A DNA stretch of 64,000 nucleotides from a virus. Shown here piece by piece: positions 40,584 to 49,574 of this stretch. Where the stretch lies: positions 1 to 64,000 of IMG/VR virus record IMGVR_UViG_3300032174_000002, one strand, 5' to 3'. Numbering within the stretch: the first letter of the stretch is position 1; each line of letters begins with the position of its first letter. The notes under the pieces were generated by a model. That model was not told the origin of the DNA and did no database searches. It saw only the letters and a list, made by a program, of their open reading frames with translations. Position numbers and translations under genes: made by a program.

Positions 40584-40813
40584 TCTTGCTCCTTCGCTGA
40601 CATGCGCCTGTAGTAGCCGCGGTTCACCGGATCGATCAGCGCGGCCAGCATCCCAAACTGGTCGTGCTTGTAGCGCACCCACGGCTGGCCGGGCTCGCTG
40701 GCCTCCTGCAACTCGAAGCCCAATACGGCGCCGGTTCGGACAAGCCGCCAGATCGTGCTTTCCTCTGTGCAGCCCCAGCGCGCCGCCACTCCTGGGTCGT
40801 CCCTGTGCGGCAT
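40580..40813 (-). CDS. Protein of unknown function
   Basis: 77 residues from ATG 40813. WGCTEESTIWRLVRTGAV may be a small winged or MerR-like helix. Coupled on both sides. Confidence 0.55.
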   Translation of the reverse strand: MPHRDDPGVAARWGCTEESTIWRLVRTGAVLGFELQEASEPGQPWVRYKHDQFGMLAALIDPVNRGYYRRMSAKEQD

Positions 40814-41040
40814 CACCTCACCTCGAGGTTGAGGCAGCGGCAGGCCGGATCGCCGCACACGCCGCCGGTGTAGTTGATGCTGTGCGCCGGACCGTGGGCA
40901 TCGCGGCGGTGACCGCAGCGGCAGACCTGGCGGTCGGTCCGCTCCTGCTCGTCACGGCGCAGGTCCTGCCAGGCTTCGAGGAGGAGCTTGCGGGCTTGCT
41001 GCACCTTTGGGTGGGCCAGGTAGGTGGCGTCACTGACCAT
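40813..41040 (-). CDS. Zinc-binding small protein
   Basis: 75 residues. VCRCGHRRDAH and VCGDPACRCLN give the metal ligands. The pattern is common in phage and actinobacterial small proteins. Confidence 0.6.
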   Translation of the reverse strand: MVSDATYLAHPKVQQARKLLLEAWQDLRRDEQERTDRQVCRCGHRRDAHGPAHSINYTGGVCGDPACRCLNLEVR

Positions 41041-41266
41041 CGGCGCTCCCTCCTGGCGCTCGGCGGCCGAGAGCGGCTGCGCAGGCCCGGCACTTGAAGC
41101 TCTCCTGGACCGCCTTGTACATCGGCGGCGAGAGGTTCGACGACTCCCAGCCGCGGCAGAGCGAGACGCGGAAGCCGTCGCGGTCCACGCCGACCGGGAG
41201 GAAGTGCGCCTTGCGGGCGCCGCGCGGCCACCACCAGCCCTCGGAGAAGGCGTCGGGCTCCTTCAC
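41030..41266 (-). CDS. Protein of unknown function
   Basis: 78 residues. Trp-rich N-terminus (WWWPRGARKAHFLPVG) and a KCRACAAAL Cys pair at the end. Overlaps the methyltransferase gene. Confidence 0.55.
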   Translation of the reverse strand: MKEPDAFSEGWWWPRGARKAHFLPVGVDRDGFRVSLCRGWESSNLSPPMYKAVQESFKCRACAAALGRRAPGGSADGQ

Positions 41267-42063
41267 TCGCCCTCCTCTCCGTGGACGGCCAGGGTTGGCG
41301 TGCGGGTGGTCTCGTCCCAGCCGCGCTCAAAGGTGGTCCCGCGGGCGCCGGCGAGGGGGAGCGCCGCCTGCCGCGTCTCCTCGATCACCCGCTGGCGCAC
41401 GCCGTTGACGAAGTCGGGATCTCGATCGAAGCCAATGAAGAGCCGATCGCAGCGGATAGCCGCGATCGCCGTTGATCCTCCACCCATGAAGGGATCGAGC
41501 ACGAGACCGCCGCGCGGCGACACGAGCCGCACGGCACGCTCCATCAGGTCGACAGGCTTCTCGGCTGGATGGTCTGTCAGCGTCGACGCGTTCCCTCCAC
41601 CCCAGGCGCAGCGCCACAGATCCGGCTCGGAGGCGCTCGCCGCCTGGAAGTCGTTGAGTTGAAGAACCGTGAAGGTTTCGTAGCTCCTGCTTAAGACACC
41701 GCCGAGTCCCATGCGCTCCTTGTCCCAGACGCCGATCGCTGGCGCGCGTCGGATGCCGAGCTTCGCCGCAGCCTGGTCGAGTTCGAGGCAGCCGCGCCAG
41801 TCGAGCGTCATCCAAACCGCCCCATCAGGCCGGAGGACGCGCAGCCACTCCCGCAGATGCTCGCGCAGCCACGCCGCGAAGAACTGCGTCTCCTTGATCG
41901 AGCGCACGGTGCGGGAATTGGCGATCGACGACTCGCCGGCGATGGCGTAGGGCGGATCGGTCACAACCGCATGGACGGAGCCGGGCGACAACTCGGAAAC
42001 AAGCTCGAGCGCCTCACCCAGGAACAACTGGACGCCGGGCTGCTCGTGGTAGAGCCGCGCCAT
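41263..42063 (-). CDS. DNA methyltransferase (N6-adenine or N4-cytosine type)
   Basis: 266 residues from ATG 42063. Motif IV DPPY is at 36-39 and the SAM site LDPFMGGGST is near residue 205, i.e. beta-class order. No target domain beyond the core is obvious. It could protect phage DNA from restriction, alongside the 7-deazaguanine genes. Confidence 0.8.
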   Translation of the reverse strand: MARLYHEQPGVQLFLGEALELVSELSPGSVHAVVTDPPYAIAGESSIANSRTVRSIKETQFFAAWLREHLREWLRVLRPDGAVWMTLDWRGCLELDQAAAKLGIRRAPAIGVWDKERMGLGGVLSRSYETFTVLQLNDFQAASASEPDLWRCAWGGGNASTLTDHPAEKPVDLMERAVRLVSPRGGLVLDPFMGGGSTAIAAIRCDRLFIGFDRDPDFVNGVRQRVIEETRQAALPLAGARGTTFERGWDETTRTPTLAVHGEEGE

Positions 42064-42803
42064 CAGAACAAAGTCCCCGACCGCCGCGCCGCCGGCTTCA
42101 CCACCTTCGGAGCCGCCCAGCCAGGTCGCCCCGTCGCCGGCGCCAGCCCCAGCTCGATCAGTGCCGCCAGGCCGATAAACGCCGCGTCGGAGGCGTCGTA
42201 GCCAGGGAAGCTGTGCACGGCCCCCCAGCGAGCCCGAGCCGCGGCCAGCACCTCCTCCTTGCCGGTTCCCGATCCGCCGCCCTTCCCGAGCGCGGCCATC
42301 TTCACGGAGGCGATCGGCTGGGACTTGACCTCCAGTTGGTTCTCGGCGCACCAGGCGAGCAGGATGCCCTCGGCGGCGCCGTAGGCATGCGCCGCTGCGA
42401 TATTGGTCGGCCGCGGCTTGTGGATGGTCGCTGCGACACCGGCGATGTCGTCGAGGACCGCCTCGATCGCGGCTCGGTCACCGGGCGGCAGCGTCCGGGA
42501 GCGCTTGTATCCTTCACGGGCCAACCGCAGGATGCGCTCCGCCGCGGTGGTCGGCTCGTCAGCTGCGGGGCTCATGTGCGCTCGGACTTCCTCGTAGGCG
42601 CAGAGGTCAGGGCGCCCAGATGCCAGCGCCTCGTCGAGCTTCTGGCGGAGCCTGATCCAGCGGACGCCCGGCGATTCCTTCCGGTTCCGGTCCGCGATCG
42701 ACCACGTTCCAACGCCGGTAAGGTCGGCGCCGCCGCCCGGGCGAGCCAAGAGTCTGGCCCAGCCGACGAAGGAGCCGCCGAGATCCAACGCCAGGATCTT
42801 CAT
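42063..42803 (-). CDS. RuvC-like Holliday junction resolvase
   Basis: 246 residues. MKILALDLGGSFVGWA opens an RNase H-like fold with the first catalytic Asp (D7); AYEE follows near residue 75 and DASDAAF supplies the late acidic pair. It should resolve branched DNA before packaging. TGATG-type coupling to the methyltransferase. Confidence 0.7.
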   Translation of the reverse strand: MKILALDLGGSFVGWARLLARPGGGADLTGVGTWSIADRNRKESPGVRWIRLRQKLDEALASGRPDLCAYEEVRAHMSPAADEPTTAAERILRLAREGYKRSRTLPPGDRAAIEAVLDDIAGVAATIHKPRPTNIAAAHAYGAAEGILLAWCAENQLEVKSQPIASVKMAALGKGGGSGTGKEEVLAAARARWGAVHSFPGYDASDAAFIGLAALIELGLAPATGRPGWAAPKVVKPAARRSGTLF

Positions 42804-43021
42804 CCGCTGCCCTCCGCCACCAGCCGGTTCACCGCCTCGATCGCCGCCCGCTTGGCTGCCTCGTGCTCTGCCTTCGCTACCTGGTTCGTCGGCTCCCGCT
42901 GCCGCCGACCCCAGGTCCGGTAGACCTCGCGCTGCAAGGGCTTGGGGACGAGGCGCCAGTGCTTGCCGCAGAGCAAGAGGTGGGACGGGACGACGGCCGA
43001 GCAGCCCGAAACATCGCACAT
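42800..43021 (-). CDS. Zinc-finger protein
   Basis: 73 residues. CDVSGCSAVVPSHLLLCGKH has the C-x4-C...C-x2-H spacing of a phage family usually found near resolvases and replication genes. Confidence 0.6.
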   Translation of the reverse strand: MCDVSGCSAVVPSHLLLCGKHWRLVPKPLQREVYRTWGRRQREPTNQVAKAEHEAAKRAAIEAVNRLVAEGSG

Positions 43022-43236
43022 CAGGTGGACCTCACCTGATCGAATTCCACGACCTCATCCAGCGACTCCGCGGCCGAAGTTATCAGGTTCGATGGATCAT
43101 TGCAGTTGCTCAAGACGACTACGCGCGCGCCATCGCCCGCGGTGCCAGGCACGTCCGAGATCAGCGCCCAGGCCCGGCCGGCGAAGTGAGCGTTGAGCAG
43201 GAGGAAGAGTTGCCTGTCGCCGGGCGAGATGCTCAC
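43021..43236 (-). CDS. Protein of unknown function
   Basis: 71 residues from GTG 43236 (GTGA overlap). Contains RQLFLLLNAHFAGRAWALIS. No family recognised. Confidence 0.5.
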   Translation of the reverse strand: MSISPGDRQLFLLLNAHFAGRAWALISDVPGTAGDGARVVVLSNCNDPSNLITSAAESLDEVVEFDQVRST

Positions 43237-43481
43237 CGCTTCCGCCTCCTGCCCGGATGAGCAGGACCACGGCGGCCCTTGCTCGGCCGCGGTCCTGCGT
43301 CGTTGTGGACCTTCGGGTGCGCGATCGCCGGAAAGGCCGGCGCAGGCTGTTCCCCGATCGGTCGCGGGATGGGCGGCCAGCGGGCACGATCCATCGCAGC
43401 GGGCGGCTGCTCGCCTACCGGAAGGGCACGCCGCCGCTGGCGGATCGGGCGCCCGTACTTGCGAGGAGGACCGGAGATCAC
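43233..43481 (-). CDS. Basic Pro/Arg-rich protein
   Basis: 82 residues from GTG. Low complexity; probably disordered and nucleic acid-binding. Supported mainly by the overlaps with both neighbours. Confidence 0.45.
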   Translation of the reverse strand: MISGPPRKYGRPIRQRRRALPVGEQPPAAMDRARWPPIPRPIGEQPAPAFPAIAHPKVHNDAGPRPSKGRRGPAHPGRRRKR

Positions 43482-43705
43482 TACCAGCTTTCCTCAAGCG
43501 CCTCGAACTCATCGCGCGGCATCTCGTAGCAGCGGATCGTCACCGCAGGCCCAGGAGTTGTGGCCGCCTCGTTACTCCCGTCCCACGCAAGCTCGGCCGC
43601 CTCAGTTGCCGCGCGGCCGGCAGCCTCGGCGGAATCGACGACGAGGTAATCGTAATCGCGGTTCGGGTGCGGCGCCACCTCCCAGACGCGGACACTATCC
43701 GCCAT
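43481..43705 (-). CDS. Small acidic protein
   Basis: 74 residues from ATG 43705. Beta/alpha pattern (DYDYLVVDSAEAAGRAATEA) and an acidic C-terminus. No family recognised. Confidence 0.55.
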   Translation of the reverse strand: MADSVRVWEVAPHPNRDYDYLVVDSAEAAGRAATEAAELAWDGSNEAATTPGPAVTIRCYEMPRDEFEALEESW

Positions 43706-43895
43706 CGCTCGGTCCCTTCTCGCGCCCACCGTTCAGCAGCTCGGTGAGTAGGGTAGCGTTCAGGTCGCTGGCTGCCGCCTGGCCTGCGCGCCGGGCCTCC
43801 GGGGAGCTATCCAGCGATTCCAGGATGGTGATCGCCGCCTTGACGCGGCCGGCGTCGTGGAGGATGGCGTGGGTGGGCTTGCCGGCCATCACCAT
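43695..43895 (-). CDS. Small helical protein
   Basis: 66 residues with KAAITILESLDSSPEARRAG. Overlaps both neighbours by 7-11 bases. Confidence 0.55.
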   Translation of the reverse strand: MVMAGKPTHAILHDAGRVKAAITILESLDSSPEARRAGQAAASDLNATLLTELLNGGREKGPSDGG

Positions 43896-44329
43896 TCCGC
43901 CTCGGTAGAATACTTGTAATCGTCGCCGTCGTCGTCACCGATCGCATTCGGCAACCCATACTTGATCGCCACCGCCTTGAACAGCGGCAGCCCGTACTGC
44001 GCGTAGCTGTCGAAGTCCCGCAGTTCGGCGTCGTCGAGAACCCACATCCACATCTTCACCGTCTCGTACATGAGCGAGGCCGAGATGCCGCGACGGTTCA
44101 GCGCCTTCTCGAAGCCGAAGGCCAGATCCTCGGCGAGTTGCGCGACGACCGCCTCCTGCGTCCATGGCTTCGGCGGCTTCGGCTCGGCGCCGTCCTTCAG
44201 CTTGAAGCCGAGCGCCTCCCAATCGGCGACAGGGAAGAAGTCGCACAGCCGCGCGTAGTCGCGGCCATCGAGAGTCTGGCTCTCCTTGCCGCCCTTGATC
44301 GCTTCCAGCACCTGTGCCTGCGTCAGCAT
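43889..44329 (-). CDS. Protein of unknown function
   Basis: 146 residues from ATG 44329. Trp/Phe-rich helices (RLCDFFPVADWEALGFKLKD, YETVKMWMWVLDDAEL) and an acidic Asp run at the C-terminus. No family recognised. Confidence 0.65.
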   Translation of the reverse strand: MLTQAQVLEAIKGGKESQTLDGRDYARLCDFFPVADWEALGFKLKDGAEPKPPKPWTQEAVVAQLAEDLAFGFEKALNRRGISASLMYETVKMWMWVLDDAELRDFDSYAQYGLPLFKAVAIKYGLPNAIGDDDGDDYKYSTEAEW

Positions 44330-44340
44330 CGGGCCTCCGC

Positions 44341-45057
44341 TCAGCAGAACCGCGAGATCCCCGTCACGCCGGGAATCGGAGCCGGCGTGCTGTTCATAAC
44401 CTCCTTCATGGCCTTGGCCTGCGCGTTCAGGGCAGGCATGGCGGGGAGGAGGTACTGCGACCGCTGCGCCGGGTTCTCGGCCACCCACTTGATCAGGGCC
44501 GGAAAGTCGGTCACCTCGGCGCTCCACGTCTTGCGCACGTTGACGCCCATCGGCGCCGGCGGCCTCGCTGCGGTCACCACCGGGGCGGCCGGCAGGATGG
44601 TCAGCGCGGCCTCGGCGGCTGCGGGTCGGCCGGCATCCTGGTAGCGTTGGGCGCGTTCGAGCGCCTCCTCCTCGACCACTCGCTGCGCGGCGGCGCGGGC
44701 CAGTCGCGCCTCGTCCTCGATCCGGCGCCGCTCCGTCTCCCGCCAGGCGCCGAGCTTCGCCTTGAGCGTCCGGCGTGCCCGCTCGAAGGCTCCGGCCAGG
44801 CGGTCTCGCAGCGCCACGTTTGCCTTCCAGGCCCGGTGGCTGGCCTCGCAGGCAGGCTCGACTAGGGCCAGGGCTTGCTTCTCGTGGTCGGCCCACTCCC
44901 GTTCCAGGGTGCAGGCTTGCTCGTGGTCCTCGGCTGTCAGAATCTCGATCTCCTTCGCGCGCTGCTCGACGGCGGAGCCTTCCGTCTCCACCTTCGCCAG
45001 GGCCTGCGGATCGATTCTGGGTGCGGGTTCTTCGACTAGGACTGCCGGTGCATTCAT
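44341..45057 (-). CDS. Coiled-coil protein of the recombination region
   Basis: 238 residues. Residues 20-150 form a long coiled coil. The C-terminal domain (VNVRKTWSAEVTDFPALIKW, then LPAMPALNAQAKAMKEVMNS) recurs in phage proteins encoded beside recombination nucleases and annealing proteins. Role probably structural or DNA binding. Confidence 0.7.
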   Translation of the reverse strand: MNAPAVLVEEPAPRIDPQALAKVETEGSAVEQRAKEIEILTAEDHEQACTLEREWADHEKQALALVEPACEASHRAWKANVALRDRLAGAFERARRTLKAKLGAWRETERRRIEDEARLARAAAQRVVEEEALERAQRYQDAGRPAAAEAALTILPAAPVVTAARPPAPMGVNVRKTWSAEVTDFPALIKWVAENPAQRSQYLLPAMPALNAQAKAMKEVMNSTPAPIPGVTGISRFC

Positions 45058-45070
45058 GGCTGATCTCCGG

Positions 45071-45823
45071 TTATGCGCGTTCCAGATAGGCGTTGCTTAC
45101 GACCTTCAGGCACACTCGGCCGACTTCCGGCGCGGCCCGTTCCGTCATCGGCTTGACCACGATGCCCTCGCGGAGATGATTCGCGCCCGGAACCTTCGAG
45201 GGTCCCTCGGCCAACGCCAGGATGGCTTCCAGATCAAATGGCGCGCCGCTGGCGATCGTAGGCACCCACGGGAGCGCTGGCGCGAGGTCGCGGGCCTCCT
45301 GCGCGTTGATCCATTCGCTGCCGCTCAGCAGATCGAAGACGGCGATGCAAGCCTCGCCCGGCTTGGAGCCGTACTTGAGATCCTGGACCTGGCCGTAGAC
45401 CTCGCAATAAACCGCGATCTCGGGATGATCGATGAGGAACCGCTTGACCTCGGCGCCGCCGGCCGTGGTGACCAGCGCCTTCCACCAGAGATTGCCCTCG
45501 TTGTAGCGCTTCCATTCAGTGCGGCTGCCGGCGTGGAAGTTCTCGCCGTCGAAGACGTACCGGCCATTGGCGCCGTGAATCTTCTCGGTCACATAGACCA
45601 GCTCGCCAGGCTCGAAGACGGCAGCGTAGCGGCGCAGGCTCTCCACGTCGAATTCGGGGACGATCGAATCGGGCGGAATGTAGGCGCCGATCGCCCGGCC
45701 CGACCAGTCCTCGGTGCGGACGCAGCAAGTGTAGCCGCTGAACACCTTGACCACGCTCAGCGTGTCAGCGTTGGGGTGGGGCAGCAACTCGATCGGCACC
45801 ACTTCGACCCGGTGATCGCTCAT
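45071..45823 (-). CDS. RNA ligase, Rnl2/DRB0094-like
   Basis: 250 residues. The nucleotidyltransferase motifs are in order: KIHG (K81 would be adenylated), the YCEVYG motif, EGIVVKP and CLKVVS. An N-terminal beta domain (residues 1-65) resembles the OB-type module of this family. It could repair tRNA cut by host defences. No kinase/phosphatase partner is seen in the window. Confidence 0.78.
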   Translation of the reverse strand: MSDHRVEVVPIELLPHPNADTLSVVKVFSGYTCCVRTEDWSGRAIGAYIPPDSIVPEFDVESLRRYAAVFEPGELVYVTEKIHGANGRYVFDGENFHAGSRTEWKRYNEGNLWWKALVTTAGGAEVKRFLIDHPEIAVYCEVYGQVQDLKYGSKPGEACIAVFDLLSGSEWINAQEARDLAPALPWVPTIASGAPFDLEAILALAEGPSKVPGANHLREGIVVKPMTERAAPEVGRVCLKVVSNAYLERA

Positions 45824-46470
45824 CCCTTGCCTCCGTTATTGTAACTATTTGCGGCCCGCCAGTTCCACACCGCCGCGGCCCCCCGGAAGATGTTCAGCGC
45901 CGCCCCGTCCTCGTCCTCGACCAGGTGATGCCGCGGCATCTCGCCGTTCCCGCCCAGCGGTACCAGGAAGCATGGACAGTGCATCAACTCGACCGGGTCG
46001 ACGTCGAGGTCGCCAGCCCTGGCCGCCTCGATCAGCAGCCCCCGGTAGCCGCCGGCAACTTGCAGGCGGTGCCCGGGCTCGACGCCATCTCCTTTCCAGT
46101 CCACGATGGCCAGCAGGTGCTGGAAGAACCGGCCGGCGTAGTCGGGCATGCCGGCGTATTGCCACGTCTCGCTGGCGAGCGGCGTCTCCCAGAGGATCGG
46201 GCGGAGCTTGGCGGCTTCCTTCAAGCGCAGGAACTTCTCATAGCGCGGGAGGACGTGCTCGGCGCCGGCGAAGTCCCAGTCGATCTCGAGGCCCGAGAAA
46301 TCGAGGTCCACGACCTTGTGCGTGGCCGTCCCGCGTTGACGGTAGAACGGGTCGAGGAAAGAGAGATCCTTCAGCATCCCCATGCCGGTGAGGATCTGCG
46401 TCACGCTCGGCAGCACTCGGCCGGCGAGGGTGTACTGATGCAGATCCTCGTTGAAGTCGGGGGCGGTCAT
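45820..46470 (-). CDS. RecB/Cas4-like PD-(D/E)XK exonuclease
   Basis: 216 residues from ATG 46470. A GTATHKVVDLDFS helix (family His), then AGMPDYAG with the Asp and AIVDWKGDG with the (D/E)xK triad. Such proteins are phage exonucleases that work with annealing proteins. Overlaps the RNA ligase gene by four bases. Confidence 0.72.
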   Translation of the reverse strand: MTAPDFNEDLHQYTLAGRVLPSVTQILTGMGMLKDLSFLDPFYRQRGTATHKVVDLDFSGLEIDWDFAGAEHVLPRYEKFLRLKEAAKLRPILWETPLASETWQYAGMPDYAGRFFQHLLAIVDWKGDGVEPGHRLQVAGGYRGLLIEAARAGDLDVDPVELMHCPCFLVPLGGNGEMPRHHLVEDEDGAALNIFRGAAAVWNWRAANSYNNGGKG

Positions 46471-46565
46471 GGTCGCGCCGGCGGTTCCTTCCGACCGAAG
46501 AGTTCGGCCACGACCCACAGCAACAGGATCGCCAGGGCCGCGAGGTGGCCGAGGGCGGCGTTCAC
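46467..46565 (-). CDS. 32-residue membrane peptide
   Basis: GTG 46565 overlaps the previous stop. One hydrophobic helix (HLAALAILLLWVVAELF) then a basic tail. Supported by GTGA coupling. Confidence 0.5.
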   Translation of the reverse strand: MNAALGHLAALAILLLWVVAELFGRKEPPARP

Positions 46566-46903
46566 CGCCTCGACCCCCGCGCCTCGCGCAGCCGCTCCTG
46601 GTCGCCGAGCAGCTTCTCCTCGGCCGACGGCGAGAGGCGCACGCAGCCGTTCTCGACCGTGACCCAGCCGTGGTCCTCCATGATCGCGATCACCTGCAAC
46701 TCGCAGCAGTGGAACTGCCGCAGGCCGATCGAGCGCGTGGCCGGCCGGCTGACCGTAGCGTTGGCGAGCAGCAAGACGATGCCGGCGAAGATGTAGCGGT
46801 ACTCGTCGCCGAAGGATGTCCCCTTCCAAGTGGTGGCGATCTCCTCCCACCGGCGCTCGGCAAGAACCTTGTGGCCGGGGATGCCGTAGACGCGATCGCT
46901 CAT
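46562..46903 (-). CDS. Protein of unknown function
   Basis: 113 residues from ATG 46903. A hydrophobic segment (YIFAGIVLLLANATV) lies in the middle; the end is charged. No family recognised. Confidence 0.6.
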   Translation of the reverse strand: MSDRVYGIPGHKVLAERRWEEIATTWKGTSFGDEYRYIFAGIVLLLANATVSRPATRSIGLRQFHCCELQVIAIMEDHGWVTVENGCVRLSPSAEEKLLGDQERLREARGSRR

Positions 46904-47280
46904 CGCCAATCCTCCTTGAACGCGGCGAGGCCGCCCAGCAGCTCGATCACCGCGGCGAGCTGCTCGCGCACCCAGGCCTCAACCAGCGCCTTCACCTCGG
47001 CCGTTGTCAGCGCCTCGAACTTGGCATCGCGCCAGACCAGGTGCTCGCCGCCGGCGAGACGAAGGAGGATGGAGGCATGGGCGCTCGGCGTTGGGCCATA
47101 AGGCCACGAGCCGACCTTGCCGGTCCTGCTGTCGAACGTCATCGCCCCGCCACCCTCTGGTCCCGGCCAGTACCGGGTGCTGATGCTCAGGAGCGGCCCG
47201 TCATAGTCCTTCTTGCCCTGGCAATCGTCGGTCCAACTGGCGGCCGGCCGCAACTCGGTGATCGCACTCTCGCCGCTCAT
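46900..47280 (-). CDS. Protein of unknown function
   Basis: 126 residues from ATG 47280, which overlaps the upstream stop (TGATG). Mixed N-terminal half with Gly/Trp and a helical C-terminus. No family recognised. Confidence 0.6.
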   Translation of the reverse strand: MSGESAITELRPAASWTDDCQGKKDYDGPLLSISTRYWPGPEGGGAMTFDSRTGKVGSWPYGPTPSAHASILLRLAGGEHLVWRDAKFEALTTAEVKALVEAWVREQLAAVIELLGGLAAFKEDWR

Positions 47281-47661
47281 CAGATGACCTCCTGGACCGG
47301 AGCCGGAGCCGGAGGCAGCAACGGCGGGATGGTGAAGGGGTCCGACATCTCTAGCGCGACGTTCATGAAGCCGATGAAGCAGGGAACGCATCCAGCGGAA
47401 GGCGCGCGGGTGGCCGCAGGCGCGGCAGGTGATCGGCGGCGTCCACCGCTCGATCCCGGCCGCGATGCGCCGCGCCTCGAACGAGGTGCCGATGCCGGTC
47501 ATGATGGCGTCGGAACAGCGCTGCGAGCAGACGCAGGGCTCGATCGGCTCGCCGCGGCAGCCGCAGTCCACGCCGCTGCAACAGAGGATCGGCTCGAAGT
47601 CCGGTACGGGGCGCCCGCAGCACTCGCAGGAAGCGATCGGGCGATGGGCGGGAGGCGTCAC
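47280..47661 (-). CDS. Multi-zinc protein, frame broken once
   Basis: From GTG 47661 the reading frame encodes at least ten Cys (CECCG, CCSGVDCGC, CVCSQRC, CRACG). Near 47395 the strong codon bias switches to the +1 frame. That frame continues FIGFMNVALEMSDPF and stops at 47280 overlapping the next ATG. Removing one base of a CCC run restores a 126-residue protein. Confidence 0.6.
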
Positions 47662-47957
47662 GAGTTGCACCACCTGATGAACGACGCGTGTAGCCAGTAG
47701 ATGCCCTCGCACAGCTTGAAGAGGAGCGCGAGGAAGGTGACCACGCCGAGAGCGATCATCATGGTCCAGCGGGGCATGTAGAGCGCCATCCACCAGCCCA
47801 TGTCCGGCTCGGCCCCGGAAAGCTTCATGATGACGCCCAGGCCCTCGGTGCCGATGAATACAACGGCGGCGAGCGCGCAGAGCACCACCTTGGCTGCGAC
47901 GCTGATCGCTCGCCCGGCACCGAGGTAGAGCGACAGGAGGAATCGCTTGACTGTCAC
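47658..47957 (-). CDS. Membrane protein, two to three helices
   Basis: 99 residues from GTG 47957. Hydrophobic segments near 15-40 and 60-85 (VVLCALAAVVFIG, MMIALGVVTFLALLF). Unknown role. Confidence 0.6.
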   Translation of the reverse strand: MTVKRFLLSLYLGAGRAISVAAKVVLCALAAVVFIGTEGLGVIMKLSGAEPDMGWWMALYMPRWTMMIALGVVTFLALLFKLCEGIYWLHASFIRWCNS

Positions 47958-48223
47958 GGCTCCTCCTGGTTCGGCCCGAAGTGCATCGTCTCGCACTCGC
48001 CGCACAGCCACGCCCGGCCGCGGAGAAGCTCGGCCCGGCTGGCGTCTCTCCCGAGCCGCTCGGCAAGCGCGTAGTCCGCGGCCGATCCCTGGTAGATCAG
48101 CGGCTCGCCCAGGGCGGCAGCCTTCACGCCATGCTCGAAGGCGGCGCGCGTCCGCTGGTGGAGTAGGGTTCCGTCCTCCTGGCGGAAGGGCAGATCCTTC
48201 GCCGTGAAGTGGTCGGCCGCCAT
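47954..48223 (-). CDS. Small protein with C-terminal CxxC
   Basis: 89 residues from ATG 48223. Charged helices and WLCGECETMHFG near the end. Coupled to both neighbours. Confidence 0.55.
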   Translation of the reverse strand: MAADHFTAKDLPFRQEDGTLLHQRTRAAFEHGVKAAALGEPLIYQGSAADYALAERLGRDASRAELLRGRAWLCGECETMHFGPNQEEP

Positions 48224-48504
48224 CAATCCGCCTCCCAGTTCTCACGTTCGTAGAGCGATTCGGCCGTCTCGCCGGCTACGACCTCGCCGGCCACGCCCGG
48301 CACTGCAGGAATTTCCCTCGCCCGGATGACCGGCTCGTCGCTCATGAGCACGACAGACTCCGGTTCCTCGGTGCCGTCGTAGTCCGCGCCCCACTCGACG
48401 GCGATCGCCGCGCGCCAGGCGAGCACGGCCTCCGCGAACGAAGGCGCCTCGACGTAGCGCTCCTGGCCATCGAACAGCACCAGGTAGAGCTTGGCCGCGC
48501 TCAC
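48223..48504 (-). CDS. Acidic protein of unknown function
   Basis: 93 residues from GTG 48504. Starts with a beta/alpha unit (KLYLVLFDGQERYVEAPSFA) and ends acidic. Coupled to the large upstream gene. Confidence 0.6.
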   Translation of the reverse strand: MSAAKLYLVLFDGQERYVEAPSFAEAVLAWRAAIAVEWGADYDGTEEPESVVLMSDEPVIRAREIPAVPGVAGEVVAGETAESLYERENWEAD

Positions 48505-49526
48505 GGCGTCGGCCTCGCCGTGGCGAACAGCCCGCAGATCAGCTCGTAAGGAGGCCCGGCCGCGATCTCCTCCAGCGTCTTCCCGCAGCCGGCCTGCACC
48601 TCGGCGCGGATCTCGGCGGCGCTGTAGCCAGACTGCATGCCGATGGCGATCAGGCGCTTGACTTGGCGCTCGGAGATGACGCCGGAGCTGTGCCACTTCG
48701 CGCGCGCCGGCTCCCACCGCTCGACCGGGATGAGACGGTCGGCCGGCAGTTCGTCGTCGCTGCCCGGCTCGCGGGCCGCCGCCGAGGGCGCGCCGTTCGC
48801 CGTGGCGGGTCCTGCCGGGGGGCTGGCTGCTGCGGCCGGCGCCGCCGCCTTCCCGTTGGCCGCCGCCGGCGTCCCCACAGTCCGCGGCGCCGCACCGTCG
48901 GTCCCGTCCAGCCCCTCCGGCAGGTCCTCGATGTCCTGGTCGAAGATGTCCGAGGCGGCCGTGCTCGACTTCGCGCAGTCCACCCGCCCCCGCTTCGTCG
49001 CCATCTTGAGGACGGTGTTCGCGATGTCGGCGGGCTCGACCCGCACCTGGTCGATCTGCCAGGGACCGCGCTCCCCCTTCATCCACTTCCGCCGCCGGCG
49101 GTCGGCCGGCGTCTCGTTCCACTCCTGCTGGCAGACCGCCTTCCGCCAGCGATACTTCTCCTCGTCGGAGGAGCACTCGCCGACGCCCTCGCCGACGATC
49201 AGCCCGGAGGCGATCGCCCGCGCCCGGACGTGGACCCGATAGTGGACCCGCTCCGGCAGGGCGCTCAGATCCTCGATGGTGATCTCCGGCGCGAGCTGGA
49301 AGGTGACCATGAGCTGCTCGGCGCCTGGCTGCCAGAGCGAGGGCTTGAGGCTGCCAACGATCTTGCCGTAGTGGGTCCCCTCCTGCATCACTTCGCGCAT
49401 CACCTGCTGGACGAGGCGAGTGCGGGCTACGACCTCCGCGACGGTCAGGCGCTGCTCGCCGCTGTGCCGGAGCGGGACGAGGGCGCCGGTGGGCTGGGGC
49501 TGCTCTTCGACGGTGGTAGTGGTCAT
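48501..49526 (-). CDS. Conserved phage DNA-metabolism protein, first in leftward operon
   Basis: 341 residues from ATG 49526 (AAAGGA SD). The N-terminal domain carries QQVMREVMQEGTHYGKIVGS, KPGAEQLM-like LWQPGAEQLMVTFQLAPEIT, and GEGVGECSSDEEKYRWRKAV, a pattern widespread in phage recombination operons. An Ala-rich linker (about 215-265) joins a C-terminal helical domain. It may act in recombination or single-strand DNA handling; not proven. Confidence 0.7.
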   Translation of the reverse strand: MTTTTVEEQPQPTGALVPLRHSGEQRLTVAEVVARTRLVQQVMREVMQEGTHYGKIVGSLKPSLWQPGAEQLMVTFQLAPEITIEDLSALPERVHYRVHVRARAIASGLIVGEGVGECSSDEEKYRWRKAVCQQEWNETPADRRRRKWMKGERGPWQIDQVRVEPADIANTVLKMATKRGRVDCAKSSTAASDIFDQDIEDLPEGLDGTDGAAPRTVGTPAAANGKAAAPAAAASPPAGPATANGAPSAAAREPGSDDELPADRLIPVERWEPARAKWHSSGVISERQVKRLIAIGMQSGYSAAEIRAEVQAGCGKTLEEIAAGPPYELICGLFATARPTP

Positions 49527-49574
49527 GGCTGGGTCCTTTCGAGGCGCCCACGCACCGGCCAGCGCCCAGCCGCA

